This document shows positions 1-7,147 of a DNA stretch of 64,000 nt, in pieces. Source of the stretch: Flavonifractor sp052065355 (lineage in GTDB: Bacteria; Bacillota; Clostridia; Oscillospirales; Oscillospiraceae); contig NZ_JBQHUF010000005.1 of the NCBI RefSeq assembly GCF_052065355.1, positions 62,001-126,000 on the forward strand. The letters are read 5' to 3'. The notes under the pieces are model-generated. The model saw only the letters and a program-made list of their open reading frames with translations, was not told the origin of the DNA and made no database searches. Both the position numbers and the translations under genes were made by a program. Position 1 is the first letter of the stretch, and each line of letters starts with the position of its first letter.

Positions 1-1167
1 GGTGCCGGCAAAGCCGCCGCCGTGGACCCGGCAGGCGCCTCTGCCCTTCAGGCTCCGCTCTGCAATGGCCAGAGCCACCGCCATGGCCTGCTCCTTCACC
101 GCGCCGGCGGGAGTGATATCCTGAAGCAGCTCCCAGGAAGAGCGGCCGGACTGATTCACCAGAGCCAGGAAGGCGTCAAAATCACCCTGAGCCAGGGCAT
201 CAGCCTGCTGCTCCACCCGCTTGTCGTCGGCGTAGAAGTGGAGCGCCCGGAGCACCGCCCGGTCACCCACCGCCTGCCGCAGCCGGGGCAGATCCTTCAG
301 CACATCGGCCTCCGCCACCTCCCGCAGCACGCTCTTGCCGAAATAGGCGGCTACCGCACCCATCTCCTTGGGCACAGCAGCATATTCATCGGTCAGGTCG
401 GCATGGCTGGCACCCGAGTCGATGATGCACAGGGCGTAACCCAGGCTGTCCAGGTCCACCGCCACCGACCGCACCACAGGGGCGGCAGGATCGGCAAAGT
501 CGATGGCCACCGCGCCGCCTACGGAGGAGGCGGTCTGGTCCATCAGGCCGCTGGGCTTGCCGAAGAACACGTTCTCCGCCTGCTGGCCCATCTGGGCAAT
601 GGTCACCGGGTCCAGCTCGTCGGAGCAGAAGAGATGGTTCTCGATAACACCCAGCAGCACCTCGCACGCCGCGGAGGAGGACAGGCCGGAGCCGGGCAGC
701 ACCTCAGACGCAGCAAACACATCAAAACCGGAAACAGGATAGCCACGTTTGGCAGCCTGGGCCGCCATGCCCCGCACCAAAGCGGCGGTGCTCTCCTTCT
801 CCCCTTCCACGGGCTCCAGCGTGTTCAGCGCCACCTCTACCATAGGCCAGCCCTGGGACTGGAAACGGATGGTATTGGTGCCGTTGGGAGCGGCACAGGC
901 CAGGAAGTCCAGATCCACCGCACCGGCCAGCACTCTGCCGTGCTGGTGGTCGGTATGGTTGCCGCCGATCTCTGTGCGGCCAGGCGCAGAACAGAGGGCC
1001 ACCAGGGTGTCCTCTCCTGCTCCAAACGTATGCTGGAAGCCGTCCAGCAATTCCGATACCCGACGCCGGGCGTCGGTCAGGTCTCCATACAGCAGGCGGG
1101 TCATCGCCCCGTCCAGCTCGCCGGCCGCCAAAGCGCGGCGCACAGCGCCCAGTTTTTGCATGGTCAT
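1..1167 (-). CDS. galK: Galactokinase, C-terminus cut by the window edge
   Basis: Phosphorylates galactose to galactose-1-phosphate (Leloir pathway, cytoplasm). Read on the minus strand, 389 codons are visible without a stop. The galactokinase signature GRTEIGGNHTDHQHG lies at about residues 63-77, the GHMP-kinase loop LPGSGLSSSAA at about 157-167, the catalytic GLMDQ at about 207-211, and the C-terminal ATP-site motif VHGGGFAG at the very edge. Family members have about 390-430 residues, so only the tail is missing. Start: ATG at 1167 follows GGAGAGAGG closely; a second in-frame ATG lies at 1161. It is the last visible gene of the galactose cluster, 150 bp after mglC, with a perfect 8-bp hairpin just upstream of its ribosome binding site. 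Confidence 0.93.
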   Translation of the reverse strand, partial: MTMQKLGAVRRALAAGELDGAMTRLLYGDLTDARRRVSELLDGFQHTFGAGEDTLVALCSAPGRTEIGGNHTDHQHGRVLAGAVDLDFLACAAPNGTNTIRFQSQGWPMVEVALNTLEPVEGEKESTAALVRGMAAQAAKRGYPVSGFDVFAASEVLPGSGLSSSAACEVLLGVIENHLFCSDELDPVTIAQMGQQAENVFFGKPSGLMDQTASSVGGAVAIDFADPAAPVVRSVAVDLDSLGYALCIIDSGASHADLTDEYAAVPKEMGAVAAYFGKSVLREVAEADVLKDLPRLRQAVGDRAVLRALHFYADDKRVEQQADALAQGDFDAFLALVNQSGRSSWELLQDITPAGAVKEQAMAVALAIAERSLKGRGACRVHGGGFAGT

Positions 1168-1180
1168 CCTCTCTCCTTCT

Positions 1181-1200
1181 CATCCCGGCGGGCCGGGATG
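1181..1200 (-). promoter_or_regulatory. Hairpin just upstream of the galK ribosome binding site
   Basis: Perfect inverted repeat CATCCCGG-N4-CCGGGATG ending about 13 bases before the galK start codon. It could shape translation or mRNA stability of galK; no T-run follows, so it is not a convincing terminator. Confidence 0.45.
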
Positions 1201-1246
1201 CCATTTTCAATGCAAAGCATACACCGATTTCCTTTATTCGTCAATA

Positions 1247-1295
1247 AAGCCGCTGCAAAGCAGGCGGGTTTTCCGCATTTGCCTTGCAGCGGCTT
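1247..1295 (-). terminator. Hairpin between mglC and galK
   Basis: Perfect 12-bp inverted repeat AAGCCGCTGCAA / TTGCAGCGGCTT with a 25-base loop, 21 bases after the mglC stop codon. On the minus strand only a short T-rich stretch (CTTTATT) follows, so it may be a leaky terminator or an mRNA-stabilising stem that lowers galK expression relative to mgl. Confidence 0.5.
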
Positions 1296-1316
1296 CCCGC
1301 TTCAAAAAAGTAAGGC

Positions 1317-2972
1317 TTACTTCTTCTGCACGTACTTCAGGCAGTCCAGCATAACGGCAACCAGAATGATGATGCCGGAGAACACGAACTGCAGATTGGT
1401 GTCGATACCCAGAGTGGTCAGGGAGTAGGTCAGGGCGGTGAAGATAAACACGCCCACTACCACGCCGGAGATCTTACCAATGCCGCCGGTGAAGGAAATG
1501 CCGCCCACCACGCAGGCCGCGATGGCGTCCATCTCCCAGCCCTGGCCATAAGCGGCGGAACCGGAGCCGAACATACGCAGGCACTCCAGCCAGGAGCCGA
1601 AGCCATACAGGACACCGGCCATGACGAAGGCGCCCACAGTGACCCAGAACACGGAGATACCGGAGACGGAAGCCGCTTCGGGGTTGCCGCCCACGGCGTA
1701 CAGGTTCTTACCAAAGGTGGTCTTGTTCCAGATGAACCAAACAACGACTACCGCCGCCACAGCCCACAGGATGATGGTGGGGAAATTGTTGATCCGGGGG
1801 ATAATCATGTTGGGAATGGTAGAGTCGATAGCACCGAAGGAGACGCCCTTGGTGGAGTAGGTCACCAGACCGAAGATCACCAGCATGTTGGCCATGGTGG
1901 AGATGAAGGGATGCATCTTGAACTTGGCGGTGAAGAAGCCGGCGATGGTGGTGAAGATGGTGCACAGCACGATGCACACCACCAAAGCCAGGAATACCCG
2001 TCCGATGACCGGCACGCCAGTAAAGTCAAAGACATGGCCGAACACGGAGCCGGTATTGATACCCTGGTGCATGATAATGGTGGCCGCCGTCATGCCCATG
2101 CCCACCATACGTCCGATGGACAGGTCGGTACCGGCCAGCAGGATCAAGCCTGCCACGCCCAGAGCCAGGAACATTCTGGGGGAAGCCTGCTGCAGGATGT
2201 TCAGCACGTTGTTCACCGTCAGCAGCGGCATGCCCTTCACGACGGGGGTGATGATACAAAGGGCGATGAAGATGATGATGATGGCGATGTACAGGCCGTT
2301 CTTCAGCAGGAAGTCCCGGCGGTTGAAGGTGTACTTGTAGTTCTCCCACTTCTGGGCCATAGACTCACCGAAGGTGAACTTGGACATCCGCAGCAGGTCG
2401 ATGAGGTGGTACTTGTGATCAAATGCGGCGTGACGCCGGTCCTTCACGTCCTGCAGATCCTTGGCCCGCTTCATCTTGGCGTCAAACAGACGGTTCTTGT
2501 GGACGTACTTCTCGTCCTTGATCTCATGCTGATCGCTCAGCTTGGACACCGTCTCCTGATGCTCCTTGGTGAGCTGCTCCACCGACGCGCGGTAGTTCTG
2601 CTCGGCAAGGACCTTCTCTTCCCTGCAGCTGGCCGCCACCGCCTGATAATAGTCGGTGTCGTAGTGTGCCTTCAGATAGCTCTCAGCGTCGGAAATCAGC
2701 TTGGCAACCTCGTCCTTGTTCTTGGACTCCACCGCCTTGGCCTTTTCCAGCTCTTTTCTGAGTTCAACAATCCGGGCCTCTTTCTCCTGCTGGGTGTAAA
2801 TGCGGTCCCGCTTCAGGCCGTCAATGGCGCTCTGGATCTCGATGACCTTGTCGGTACCGTCCATCCGCAGCGCATTGATCTTGGCCTGGATGGCACCGAC
2901 ATATTCATCGATGGGCTGGAGAAGCTTCGCTTCCTGCTCAGCCGTAAGAATTTTCGTATTATCTGCTACCAT
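1317..2972 (-). CDS. mglC: Galactose/methyl-galactoside ABC transporter permease with long N-terminal coiled coil
   Basis: Membrane subunit of the Mgl sugar importer. 551 residues. Residues from about 215 onward look like MglC/RbsC permeases: several hydrophobic helices beginning at LYIAIIIIFIALCII, the GNPEAASVSGI motif and the GGISFTGGIGK motif near the C-terminus. Classical MglC is about 336 residues; the extra N-terminal 215 residues are charged, heptad-like and rich in K, E, Q and A (for example ELRKELEKAKAVESKNKDE), predicting a cytoplasmic coiled coil. Start ATG at 2972 follows AGGAG, 15 bp after the mglA stop, so it is co-transcribed with mglA. Confidence 0.92.
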   Translation of the reverse strand: MVADNTKILTAEQEAKLLQPIDEYVGAIQAKINALRMDGTDKVIEIQSAIDGLKRDRIYTQQEKEARIVELRKELEKAKAVESKNKDEVAKLISDAESYLKAHYDTDYYQAVAASCREEKVLAEQNYRASVEQLTKEHQETVSKLSDQHEIKDEKYVHKNRLFDAKMKRAKDLQDVKDRRHAAFDHKYHLIDLLRMSKFTFGESMAQKWENYKYTFNRRDFLLKNGLYIAIIIIFIALCIITPVVKGMPLLTVNNVLNILQQASPRMFLALGVAGLILLAGTDLSIGRMVGMGMTAATIIMHQGINTGSVFGHVFDFTGVPVIGRVFLALVVCIVLCTIFTTIAGFFTAKFKMHPFISTMANMLVIFGLVTYSTKGVSFGAIDSTIPNMIIPRINNFPTIILWAVAAVVVVWFIWNKTTFGKNLYAVGGNPEAASVSGISVFWVTVGAFVMAGVLYGFGSWLECLRMFGSGSAAYGQGWEMDAIAACVVGGISFTGGIGKISGVVVGVFIFTALTYSLTTLGIDTNLQFVFSGIIILVAVMLDCLKYVQKK

Positions 2973-2987
2973 AAGCGTTTTCTCCTA

Positions 2988-4496
2988 CTACAGGTATTTT
3001 GCGCTAAGCCGCAAAAGCTCTTCCTGATTGGTCTCTTTGGTGTTCACGATGCCGGAGAGATGTCCGTTGGACATGACGCCGATGCGGTTGGTGATACCCA
3101 GAATCTCAGGCATCTCGGAGGAGACGACGATGATCGTCTTACCCTGCTTTGCCATCTGAATGATCAGCTCATAGATCTCATACTTGGCGCCCACGTCGAT
3201 GCCGCGGGTGGGTTCGTCCATCATGAAGACCTGAGGCTCACGCTCCAGCCACTTGCCGAAGATGACCTTCTGCTGGTTGCCACCGGAAAGGCTGGTGATC
3301 ATATCGTCTGGGCCCATGCACTTGGTGTGCATGATCTTGATCTCCTTGTTGGTGGCCTTTACCATCTTGGGCGTGGAAAGGGCCGGACCAGCCTTGTACT
3401 GTCCCAGATTGGCGATGGTGGTATTAAAGGTCAGGTCACACTTGAGGAACAGGCCGTTGGCCTTGCGCTCCTCGGTGATCATGGCAAAACCGTGCTCGAT
3501 GGCTTCCTTGGCGTTGGAGAAGTTCATCAATCGGTTTTTGAAATAGACACGGCCCGCCGCTCTGGTACGTACGCCGAAGATCGTCTCCAGCAATTCGGTA
3601 CGGCCGGCGCCCACCAGGCCGTACAGGCCGAAGATCTCACCCTCTTTTACGTCGAAGGTAATGTCCTGCAGGTGAGGCGCATATTTGGTGGAAAGGTGCT
3701 GAACAGACAGAATAGGCTCCCCGGGGGTATTGTCTACCGGAGGGAACCGACTCTCCAGAGAACGGCCAACCATGGCGGTGATCAGCTCGTTCATGTTGGT
3801 CTCCTTGGAGGGCTTGGTCATCACCAGATTGCCGTCCCGAAGCACCGATATCTCGTCGCAGATCTCAAAGATCTCGTCCATCTTATGAGAGATGTAAATG
3901 AGCGCGATGCCTTGCTCTTTCAGCATCCGCATCATTTCAAAGAGCTTATCCACTTCCTGCACCGTCAGAGAGGAAGTGGGCTCGTCCAGAACGATTACCT
4001 GAGAATTGTAGGAAATCGCTTTGGCGATCTCACACATCTGCCGTTGGGAAACGGACATATTCCGCATGGGCTGGGTCAGGTTCACCGTCATGCCCAGCTT
4101 GCGGAACAGTTCCGAAGCTTTCTTCTTCATCCTGCCTTCGTCAACAACGCCCACGGAATTGGTGGGAAAGCGACCCAGGAACAGGTTGTCGATCACGTTG
4201 CGCTCCAGGCACTGGTTCAGCTCCTGGTGCACCATGGCGATTCCGTTTTCCAGGGCATCCTTGGGCCCGGAAAAGCTGATCTCCTTGCCGTTTAAGTAGA
4301 TCTTCCCCTCGTCCTTCTGGTAAGTGCCGAACAGGCACTTCATCATCGTCGACTTACCGGCACCATTTTCGCCCATCAGCCCCATGACCGTGCCCCGCTT
4401 CACATCCAGATTGATGTGGTCCAGCACCCGGTTCCGGCCAAAGGACTTGCTCATGCCGCGGATTGACAGGACAATATCATTTTTCGCGTCTGCCAT
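2988..4496 (-). CDS. mglA: Galactose/methyl-galactoside ABC transporter ATPase (two ABC domains)
   Basis: Energises the Mgl importer at the cytoplasmic membrane. 502 residues, the usual MglA/RbsA length, with two nucleotide-binding domains. Domain 1 has Walker A GENGAGKST (about residue 42) and Walker B VIVLDEPTSSL. Domain 2 has the degenerate Walker A GLVGAGRTE, the signature LSGGNQQK and Walker B FMMDEPTRGID, typical of this subfamily. The gene lies between mglB (189-bp gap holding stem-loops) and mglC (15-bp gap). Start ATG at 4496 is preceded by GGGAG. Confidence 0.95.
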   Translation of the reverse strand: MADAKNDIVLSIRGMSKSFGRNRVLDHINLDVKRGTVMGLMGENGAGKSTMMKCLFGTYQKDEGKIYLNGKEISFSGPKDALENGIAMVHQELNQCLERNVIDNLFLGRFPTNSVGVVDEGRMKKKASELFRKLGMTVNLTQPMRNMSVSQRQMCEIAKAISYNSQVIVLDEPTSSLTVQEVDKLFEMMRMLKEQGIALIYISHKMDEIFEICDEISVLRDGNLVMTKPSKETNMNELITAMVGRSLESRFPPVDNTPGEPILSVQHLSTKYAPHLQDITFDVKEGEIFGLYGLVGAGRTELLETIFGVRTRAAGRVYFKNRLMNFSNAKEAIEHGFAMITEERKANGLFLKCDLTFNTTIANLGQYKAGPALSTPKMVKATNKEIKIMHTKCMGPDDMITSLSGGNQQKVIFGKWLEREPQVFMMDEPTRGIDVGAKYEIYELIIQMAKQGKTIIVVSSEMPEILGITNRIGVMSNGHLSGIVNTKETNQEELLRLSAKYL

Positions 4497-4567
4497 TCTC
4501 GTTACTCCCGTTAATGCATATTAGCAGTTTCAGCGAAAATCTGATTCTGCCGGATTTTTCATTATAA

Positions 4568-4645
4568 ATGCTATTAGGGAGAATTCCTTCTCCCGATCAG
4601 AGAATTCCTCCTCCTCAACGGAGAATTCCTTCTCCCTAATAGCAT
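4568..4645 (-). promoter_or_regulatory. Nested stem-loops between mglB and mglA
   Basis: A perfect 16-bp inverted repeat (4568-4583 with 4630-4645, ATGCTATTAGGGAGAA and its complement) encloses a third GAGAATTCC copy. Each arm can instead fold locally: 4577-4594 and 4620-4636 both read GGGAGAA/GGAGAA-TTCC-TTCTCC(C). One long stem and two short hairpins are therefore mutually exclusive. Between a binding-protein gene and its ATPase this suggests control of transcript read-through or mRNA decay. Confidence 0.6.
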
Positions 4646-4661
4646 ACCGTTATTTCTCAGC

Positions 4662-4678
4662 AGGCCTCACAGAGGCCT
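4662..4678 (-). promoter_or_regulatory. Stem-loop directly after mglB
   Basis: Perfect inverted repeat AGGCCTC-ACA-GAGGCCT starting 8 bases past the mglB stop codon. There is no T-run on the minus strand, so a 3'-end stabilising stem for the abundant mglB message is more likely than a terminator. Confidence 0.45.
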
Positions 4679-4685
4679 CGCTCCA

Positions 4686-5990
4686 TTACTGGCTCAGGAT
4701 GCCGGTGTAGGAAGCGGCGTTGTCGGTCTTCACCATGTTGATGGCGAAAGCGTCATAGGCGCTGGGGTTGCCCAGGCGGTTGGTGATGTTGGACTCGGTC
4801 TGGCCGTCGCCGCCGATGTACTCAACATTCAGGTTCAGCAGATCGTCGTACTTCTGCAGCAGGGGCTGATAAGTAGCGCTCAGGAAGTTATCAGCGGCGT
4901 TGTAGATGTTCAGCCACACGTTCTTGGTGGGATGCTCAGCAGCGTCCAGCTGGTTGGAAACAGGAGCGTAGGGAACGGTGGAGTCCAGGAACTCCTCGTA
5001 GTTCTCAGCGGTGACAGCCACGTTCAGAGCGTAGTAGGAACGAGTCTCGGCATCATAGTAGAACACGTCGTCGCCCAGCACGTTGCCAGCCTCGTCCTCG
5101 GTGCCGATGCCGGTGTCGATGTCCACGCCGTCCAGAGCGTTGCGCAGCACACGCAGGGTCAGGTAAGCCTGCACGTCGGCGTGCTGGCTGATGGTGCCGC
5201 CGTAGCCGTTGGCGATAGCAGCAACAGCGTCGGAGTTGGCGTCATAGCCGAAGGTGGGAACGCCGTTGGCCTGAGACCAGGCGTTGAACATGGCCATGCC
5301 CATGCCGTCGTTGTTGGAGGCCACGATGTCGATCTGATCACCGAAGGAGGAAGCCCAGGTGCCGATGGCGTTGCCGGCGGTGGCAGCGTCCCAGGTGGCG
5401 CCGGCGGAGTTCTTCATCTCCTGAGAGGCCAGCTCACGGACGGTGTAGGTCTTGCCGTTGATCTCCAGGGTGCCGTCCTGCACGTAGGTGGACTTGCCGT
5501 CCAGGTTGGTGCCCACGGGAGTGCTGTCGATGGCGCCGTCCTTCTCAACGGCGGTGTTCAGAGCAGCGCGGACGCCGCGGGTACGGGCGATGGAGTCGTT
5601 GTGGCCGATGTCGCCGATGGCCAGAACGTAGCCGATGACGCCGTCGCCGTTGCGGTCGATCTCATCAATGTGAGCGGTGATGTAGTCCAGGATCATGGTG
5701 CCCTGCAGCTCGGCGCCCTGGTTGGCGTCGAAGCCTACATAGTAGGTGTCATCGTTGAAGGACAGGGCGTTCATGTCCAGCTCACCAGTGGTGCTGTTGG
5801 AGGGCTGACGGTTGAACCACACCAGGGGCTTATCCTTGTTGGCAACCTCAGTGGTCTCATTGCCGGCAGCAGCGCTCTGCTGAGCGTTGGGGTCAGTGCT
5901 CTCCTGAGTGCCCTGGGTGCCGCTGGAGCATGCGGCCAGCCCGAACACCATCGCGGCGGACAGAGCTAATGCAAGTGCCTTCTTCTTCAT
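4686..5990 (-). CDS. mglB: Galactose-binding lipoprotein, circularly permuted MglB
   Basis: Extracellular sugar receptor for MglAC. 434 residues with a lipoprotein signal (LAAC, Cys21). The order of parts is unusual. The mature protein begins (after a Ser/Thr/Gln-rich linker) with LVWFNRQP at about 55-63, which matches residues near 91 of E. coli MglB. It continues through an EF-hand-like calcium loop DRNGDGVIG (112-120), GHNDSIAR (129-136), TWDAATA (199-205), SNNDGM (225-230) and FGYDAN (247-252). It then ends with IYNAADNFLS (362-371) to AFAINMV (414-420), which match the classical first 80 residues. Equivalents of Asp14, Phe16, Asn91, His152, Asp154, Arg158, Trp183, Asn211 and Asp236 are kept; the Asn256 position differs. 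Start ATG at 5990 follows AAAGGAG. It has its own promoter upstream. Function confident; permutation inferred by manual alignment from memory. Confidence 0.93.
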   Translation of the reverse strand: MKKKALALALSAAMVFGLAACSSGTQGTQESTDPNAQQSAAAGNETTEVANKDKPLVWFNRQPSNSTTGELDMNALSFNDDTYYVGFDANQGAELQGTMILDYITAHIDEIDRNGDGVIGYVLAIGDIGHNDSIARTRGVRAALNTAVEKDGAIDSTPVGTNLDGKSTYVQDGTLEINGKTYTVRELASQEMKNSAGATWDAATAGNAIGTWASSFGDQIDIVASNNDGMGMAMFNAWSQANGVPTFGYDANSDAVAAIANGYGGTISQHADVQAYLTLRVLRNALDGVDIDTGIGTEDEAGNVLGDDVFYYDAETRSYYALNVAVTAENYEEFLDSTVPYAPVSNQLDAAEHPTKNVWLNIYNAADNFLSATYQPLLQKYDDLLNLNVEYIGGDGQTESNITNRLGNPSAYDAFAINMVKTDNAASYTGILSQ

Positions 5991-6055
5991 AGCGGTTCTC
6001 CTTTTTCCTTAGATTTTGAGCCGGGCTTTTATCGTATCCCGCCTCACACAGCCTC

Positions 6056-6084
6056 ATTGTAAAAGAAAGCAACTGGAAAAACAA
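6056..6084 (-). promoter_or_regulatory. Promoter of mglB
   Basis: On the minus strand TTGTTT (6079-6084), a 17-bp spacer, and TACAAT (6056-6061), about 65 bp before the mglB start. It would give mglBAC and galK a transcription start separate from the regulatory genes upstream. Confidence 0.7.
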
Positions 6085-6098
6085 GGTGAAAATTCACC
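6085..6098. promoter_or_regulatory. Perfect 14-bp palindrome abutting the mglB -35 box
   Basis: GGTGAAAATTCACC is a perfect palindrome ending next to the -35 hexamer. The position suits an activator site, possibly for the YesN-like regulator encoded upstream; that link is inference. Confidence 0.5.
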
Positions 6099-6169
6099 GA
6101 AAGAAGGGCAATTTTTTATTAACTAGAACAATTCATCAAAAAATGCCCCCTATTTTCTGTACAATCTGC

Positions 6170-7147
6170 TCAATCCGGGCGTTGTTCAAAAGCAAACAGG
6201 GCCTTTTGACTGTCCATGGTAAACAGGTTGCTCCGGTCCACGATCTGGGTGGAAGTGTCCACTGTCCGCTCCATTCCATCGTTCTGACCGGCCAGCAGCT
6301 TATAGGCGCTCTCCACGCCCAGATACCCCATGGCATAGGGGTTCTGCACCACCAGAGCGTCCACGGATCCCTCCTGCAGGCCGTCCACGGTGATGACATT
6401 GGAGTCAAATCCCACGAGGAACACGCTCTCCGAGCGGCCCAGGTCCTCCACGGCATACGCCGCTCCCACGCTGGTGGGTTCGTTGAACGCCAGCAGCACA
6501 TTGATCTCAGGGTTGTCCTTCAGAAGTGAAATGGTATCCTCCCTGGCATGCTCCGCTTCCGCCAGCGTGTTCACCACGGCTACCACCTCGGCTCGGCCGC
6601 TGGCAGCAAAGGTATCTACCGCCCCATGCTCCCGCTCCTGACCGTTGGCGCTGCTGATGTCATAGTTGACCAGCCCCACCTTCAGCTGGCCCTCCACCCG
6701 ATCCAGGGCGGCCTGAGCGGCCATCTGACCGGCGGCATAGTTATTCGTACCGATGTAGGTGCTTACCAGATTGGAGGCCACGCTGCTGTCGATGGCTACG
6801 ATCTTCACACCCTCCCGAGCGGCGGTATCGATGGCGGCGGCATTGTTTTCGTAGTCAATGGCGGAGAACACAATGGCTTCCGCCCCTCCTTCCACCGCCT
6901 CTGCGATCATCTGGTTCTGGGTCTCGTAGTCCTCCTCCGTCTCCGGTCCGATGATGGTAAGCTCCATGTTATATTCCGTAGCTGCTGCCTCCGCTCCGGC
7001 AAAGACAGAAAGCCAGAACTCCGTCTCGGTGGACTTGGCCACCAGTGTCACGGCATACCGCTCGGAGGAGGTGGCATTTCCCGTGCAGCCGCACAGCAGG
7101 AAGCAGAGCAGCGCCGCCCAAATCGCGGCACGCTTATTTCGCCTCAT
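6170..7147 (-). CDS. Sugar-binding sensor lipoprotein (Peripla_BP_4 family) of a three-component system
   Basis: 325 residues. The lipoprotein signal is MRRNKRAAIWAALLCFLLCG-C; the rest is an RbsB/XylF-type periplasmic-binding fold (TLVAKSTETEFW, then EAIVFSAIDYENNAAAIDTA, then VGFDSNVIT). Start ATG at 7147 is preceded by GGAGGGAG and overlaps the kinase stop by 14 bp, so the two are translationally coupled. The XylFII-LytS-YesN system of clostridia uses such a lipoprotein as a ligand receptor for the adjacent kinase; by analogy and neighbours this one probably senses galactose or a related sugar. It could instead be a transport receptor, but MglB already fills that role. Confidence 0.85.
   Translation of the reverse strand: MRRNKRAAIWAALLCFLLCGCTGNATSSERYAVTLVAKSTETEFWLSVFAGAEAAATEYNMELTIIGPETEEDYETQNQMIAEAVEGGAEAIVFSAIDYENNAAAIDTAAREGVKIVAIDSSVASNLVSTYIGTNNYAAGQMAAQAALDRVEGQLKVGLVNYDISSANGQEREHGAVDTFAASGRAEVVAVVNTLAEAEHAREDTISLLKDNPEINVLLAFNEPTSVGAAYAVEDLGRSESVFLVGFDSNVITVDGLQEGSVDALVVQNPYAMGYLGVESAYKLLAGQNDGMERTVDTSTQIVDRSNLFTMDSQKALFAFEQRPD

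Noticed and set aside
1911..4295. Very long open frame on the plus strand opposite mglC and mglA
   Set aside because: It mirrors highly biased codons of the real genes, has no ribosome site or recognisable domain, and the minus-strand proteins are full-length known families.
4577..4636. Three GAGAATTCC repeats as a CRISPR-like array
   Set aside because: Repeats are only about 9 bp with uneven short spacing and form hairpins; no cas genes are present.
4932..5969. 345-codon plus-strand frame opposite mglB
   Set aside because: A Val/Gly-rich antisense shadow of mglB with no family resemblance.
4686..5990. Permuted MglB as a frameshift or assembly artefact
   Set aside because: One uninterrupted frame, clean signal peptide, conserved ligand residues on both sides of the junction and a normal operon context make an artefact unlikely.
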